From positions 43,815 through 107,814 of the forward strand of contig JADANN010000217.1 in the NCBI GenBank assembly GCA_018806985.1: a stretch of 64,000 nt of DNA. Reading direction: 5' to 3'. Position numbers and translations under genes: made by a program. Origin of the DNA: Angiostrongylus vasorum (Eukaryota > Nematoda > Chromadorea > Rhabditida > Metastrongylidae). The notes under the pieces are model-generated. The model was not told where the DNA came from. It ran no database searches and saw only the letters and a program-made list of their open reading frames with translations. This document shows, in pieces, positions 61,440-64,000 of the stretch; within the stretch, counting starts at the first letter, position 1; each line of letters opens with the position of its first letter.

Positions 61440-64000
61440 ACAAATTGCGAACACGAGAACAACCTTGCTTTGAAATTGCTTGTCGCTTCAAAGTGCAATT
61501 CAAACAGCACGAAAATTATTGTTGTTTTCTTCTCTTCTGGAAGTTTGTAATATTATGACCGATGGATTGGTGGAGCTGACGGTGACAACGATTTATCATA
61601 CGTAAAGACGGAATTCTTTGTCAGAAAAAATTCTTGCGGAGTTTTCTTTCCGCATTAAAATTAAGTAAAATCCCCACCTCTTTCGACCGCTGCATTTATA
61701 CGGCGCCAATTGAGTCGTGTAGGTTCTTCGAAAATTGGACCGACTGATGTTTTCCATTGCGTTAAGATGATCCGCTTCTATAATTTTCGAGGAAAGAATC
61801 TAAATTCGATACGGCTCGATGAGGTCGAAAGTCCCCCATCCCAATTTTCGAGCGAGGAAGTAGCAGAGAGTCCAAAATTTGCTTTTCCGAAACACTACGG
61901 CTTAATGGCAATAACGATGTGAGGTACTCACGCGACTGCTGAAGTGACAAACAGGGAAATATTTTTCAACAGGAGCTCTCTAATTACGGTAGCGTGTACA
62001 AAGTGTTCTCAACACACACAAGGTGTCCTGCTGATGGTTTACCGCCGCATCGCCGCTGGGAGGTGTTCGTGGGTGTCCGCTGCGATGTTCAACGAGAGAT
62101 TCACCATCCGGCGAGGATCTTCAAGATGAGAAGAAGTCCGACGTTTCCATTATGAAGCCCAGCTAAGAGTAATCTAATACCAGGATCCACCACCGGGCTG
62201 ATATCAAACCAGTCGCATAGTGCCAAATCTCTATGTGATCCACAAGGACGGGCACAGCCTATGTTGGTGACGACCTGAAGAAGACTTTGACTAGGCTGGC
62301 CATGACCTCGTGACTCCAGAGAACCACAACGGTTAAACAAGCGGAACTTCGAAAAAGGGGAAATTTTGTTGGGGCCCCAGAACTAGTGAGGATGGGCCAT
62401 TCAAATATCGAATAAGTAGGTATCCAAAGTATAAGATGAATTTTGTGGTCAGCGCTTTATAACGGAATCAACGACTAACTTTGCGGGGTTTCGAAAATGG
62501 GCCAAAAATCCCTGAATGGTTCACCGCAGTCTGTCCTCTTTCCGCAAAGGATTAATCGCTTTTTCTGAAATCTCCACTAGCTCGATTCGAAATTGATCAT
62601 TGGCTTTGATAGAAAACTGCTTGCATCGCTCTGGAATTTAGAGACCATCCACTACGTCCGAGGTTATCCTGTGTTTCTGCATGCCGTCAACAGAGGCAAT
62701 AAGCTCTCCTAAACATTTCATTTTCACCATAATCCCTCTCTGAACAGTATGTAAGAAACACCATTCTGTTCGATACTACACTGCCGCTATTTCCACAGTC
62801 ATTCATTCTTCTTTTAACCCTTCCCGCAGTCTCACCAGAAATATGAAAAAAACGTTACGCATTCTAGCCGACACGAAAAAGATATCTTTTTTACAACAAA
62901 CATTTCTTTCCGGAGCTGACCCACTATATTACAATTTTCAAGCCTCCGAAAGTCTATCACAGCACTTCACTTAAGATTGCGCTCTCAGCGATCCACTCGA
63001 CATCGTTGTTGAAACGGTTGCACACTGTCAGATATGTCCTTTTTCTCTTGAAATGACGTCCTTCTCATATTCATCAGAGGTGAAATGATAGCAGGCAGCA
63101 TAGCCCGTTCAGCTATCTCGACCCCTTCCGCCCCAATAAAAAAAAATTGAAATTCGAAATGGTAGCAGGGAAATCGCAAGGCGATTATCTCGATCTGGTA
63201 ATGGGCGTAGTCTTAGGAGGGTACTGTTAGCTCTTCCATAAACCACTGCTCGAAGGAATGGAGGTATAACTCTTACGGCTGACGAAGGGAAAACTCGTGC
63301 GAAACTGCTTGTCGCTCACAAATCCCTTAGAGCAATACGGGGGAGCCTACTTCAGCTTTCTTCACCGTTTGTAAAAACCTCCTTAGAGGGCTGATCCTTT
63401 CACCGTACTGTGTTTTTGTTTCGTCATGCATAATATTAATTGACATTATTGCTATGTCTCATTTTTTCAGCTACTAGGAACACTAGGAAAACGAACAAGG
63501 AGGAATACCTGAAAAAGTATTAATTACTTCAGTGTAGAAGTAGAATGCAATAAACACTGTACCTATTATAATTTTTGACATAAACAATAATACCACTTTT
63601 GAACTAAAACGATGATAGCAGTGGGTTCTGTTTCTTCAATAACCTTCCCTCATTGATTACGATAGTGTATGGAAAGTGCGAGCAGAATCTTGTAACGGAA
63701 TTTCTCCTTGTTCAGAAATTCACTGAAAGAATAAGCGCTTCTTATTCACCTTCATTAAAACGTCATAAAGACTCTGACGTTTTCACAACGGTGACTAAGC
63801 CTTCGAATGTTCATGCGTGGAAAGAAAGTTGCGCATGAAACTGCTTGTCCGTGAATTGTCATAAGATTGGAATTCGATGAAAGCTTCACATAGTATGAGC
63901 TCTTCCTTATGGCAGCGCGCGTGCTGACGGAAAGTATCTTGCAAAGTTCTCTAATTCCATTTCTCAGAAGTCATTTGTTTAAAGTTTTAGAAAACGTCAC
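61440..64000 (+). repeat. Block alpha, fourth copy, running off the window
   Basis: Parallel to 47395-49960 in order: CGAGAACAACCTTGC, AACAGCACGAAAATTATTGT, TACGGCGCCAAT, the family C unit at 62031-62465, TTCACTTAAGATTGCGCT, GGTAGCAGGGAAATCGCAAG, TTCAGTGTAGAAGTAGAATG. If complete, it would continue about 3.2 kb past the edge to another secreted-protein gene copy. Confidence 0.75.
62031..62465 (+). repeat. Repeat family C copy in the fourth alpha block
   Basis: TGATGGTTTACCGCCGCATC, TGTTCGTGGGTGTCCGCTGC, AGCCCAGCTAAGAGTAA, GATCCACAAGGACGGGCAC, GAGGATGGGCCATTCAAATA, AGCGCTTTATAACGG. No open frame of length remains. Confidence 0.65.

Noticed and set aside
1..64000. Bacterial or phage origin with operons, CRISPR arrays or integrases
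   Set aside because: No long open frames, no ribosome-binding sites, no evenly spaced repeats. GT..AG introns and animal-type transposons are present instead.

Overview
The window looks like a gene-poor stretch of a nematode chromosome, most likely a strongylid (hookworm-type) species. There are no long open frames, no ribosome-binding sites and no operons. Coding sequence appears as short exons of about 100-210 bases with GT..AG introns and AATAAA signals. The mobile elements also point to a nematode: decayed Penelope-like elements (PLEs), an RTE-type LINE tail, an Hsmar1-like mariner of the kind described in hookworms as bandit, and two tRNA-derived SINE-like families. The genus is inferred and was not tested by any search.

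One gene is intact: a five-exon gene at 53140-56099 (+) for a predicted secreted protein of 223 residues from a family I do not recognise. Three relics of the same family lie in the window. One is nearly complete at 6167-7842 (-) and has precisely lost its last intron. One is heavily damaged at 19637-21167 (+). One is a lone terminal exon at 3627-3755 (-) that keeps an open frame and a poly(A) signal. Two decayed, duplicated pieces of a 2-hydroxyacyl-CoA lyase (HACL1) type gene lie at 29004-30620 (-) and 57235-60823 (-).

Most of the window is duplicated within itself. Block alpha, the gene plus about 5.7 kb upstream, is at 7843-13130 (-) and 47395-53139 (+), with pieces at 19166-19590, 34305-35500 and 61440-64000. 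A pair of inverted arms lies at 16430-18948 and 30970-34065. Block D, with possible membrane-protein exons, is at 21470-25250 and 35880-38285, with fragments at 2395-3125 (-) and 60880-61310. Block E is at 1131-2046 (-), 38895-40240 and 44145-45510. A block carrying a PLE and the HACL relic is at 26900-29350 and 58150-60860. Retroelements inserted into single copies leave empty sites in the paralogues, so several insertions can be ordered relative to the duplications.

Layout: 1-6 kb is E, SINE, D, the lone exon and PLE/mariner fragments. 6-13 kb is the inverted gene relic with its upstream block. 13.5-16 kb is PLE and mariner. 16-19 kb is the left inverted arm. 19-21 kb is the damaged gene copy. 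21-25 kb is D with an RTE insertion. 27-31 kb is PLE and HACL relic. 31-34 kb is the right inverted arm. 34-38 kb is an alpha fragment and D. 39-47 kb is E, a PLE with a hammerhead-like motif, E, and an inverted PLE. 47-56 kb is alpha with the intact gene. 57-61 kb is the second PLE/HACL copy. 61.4 kb to the end is another alpha block running off the window, so a further gene copy may lie beyond it.
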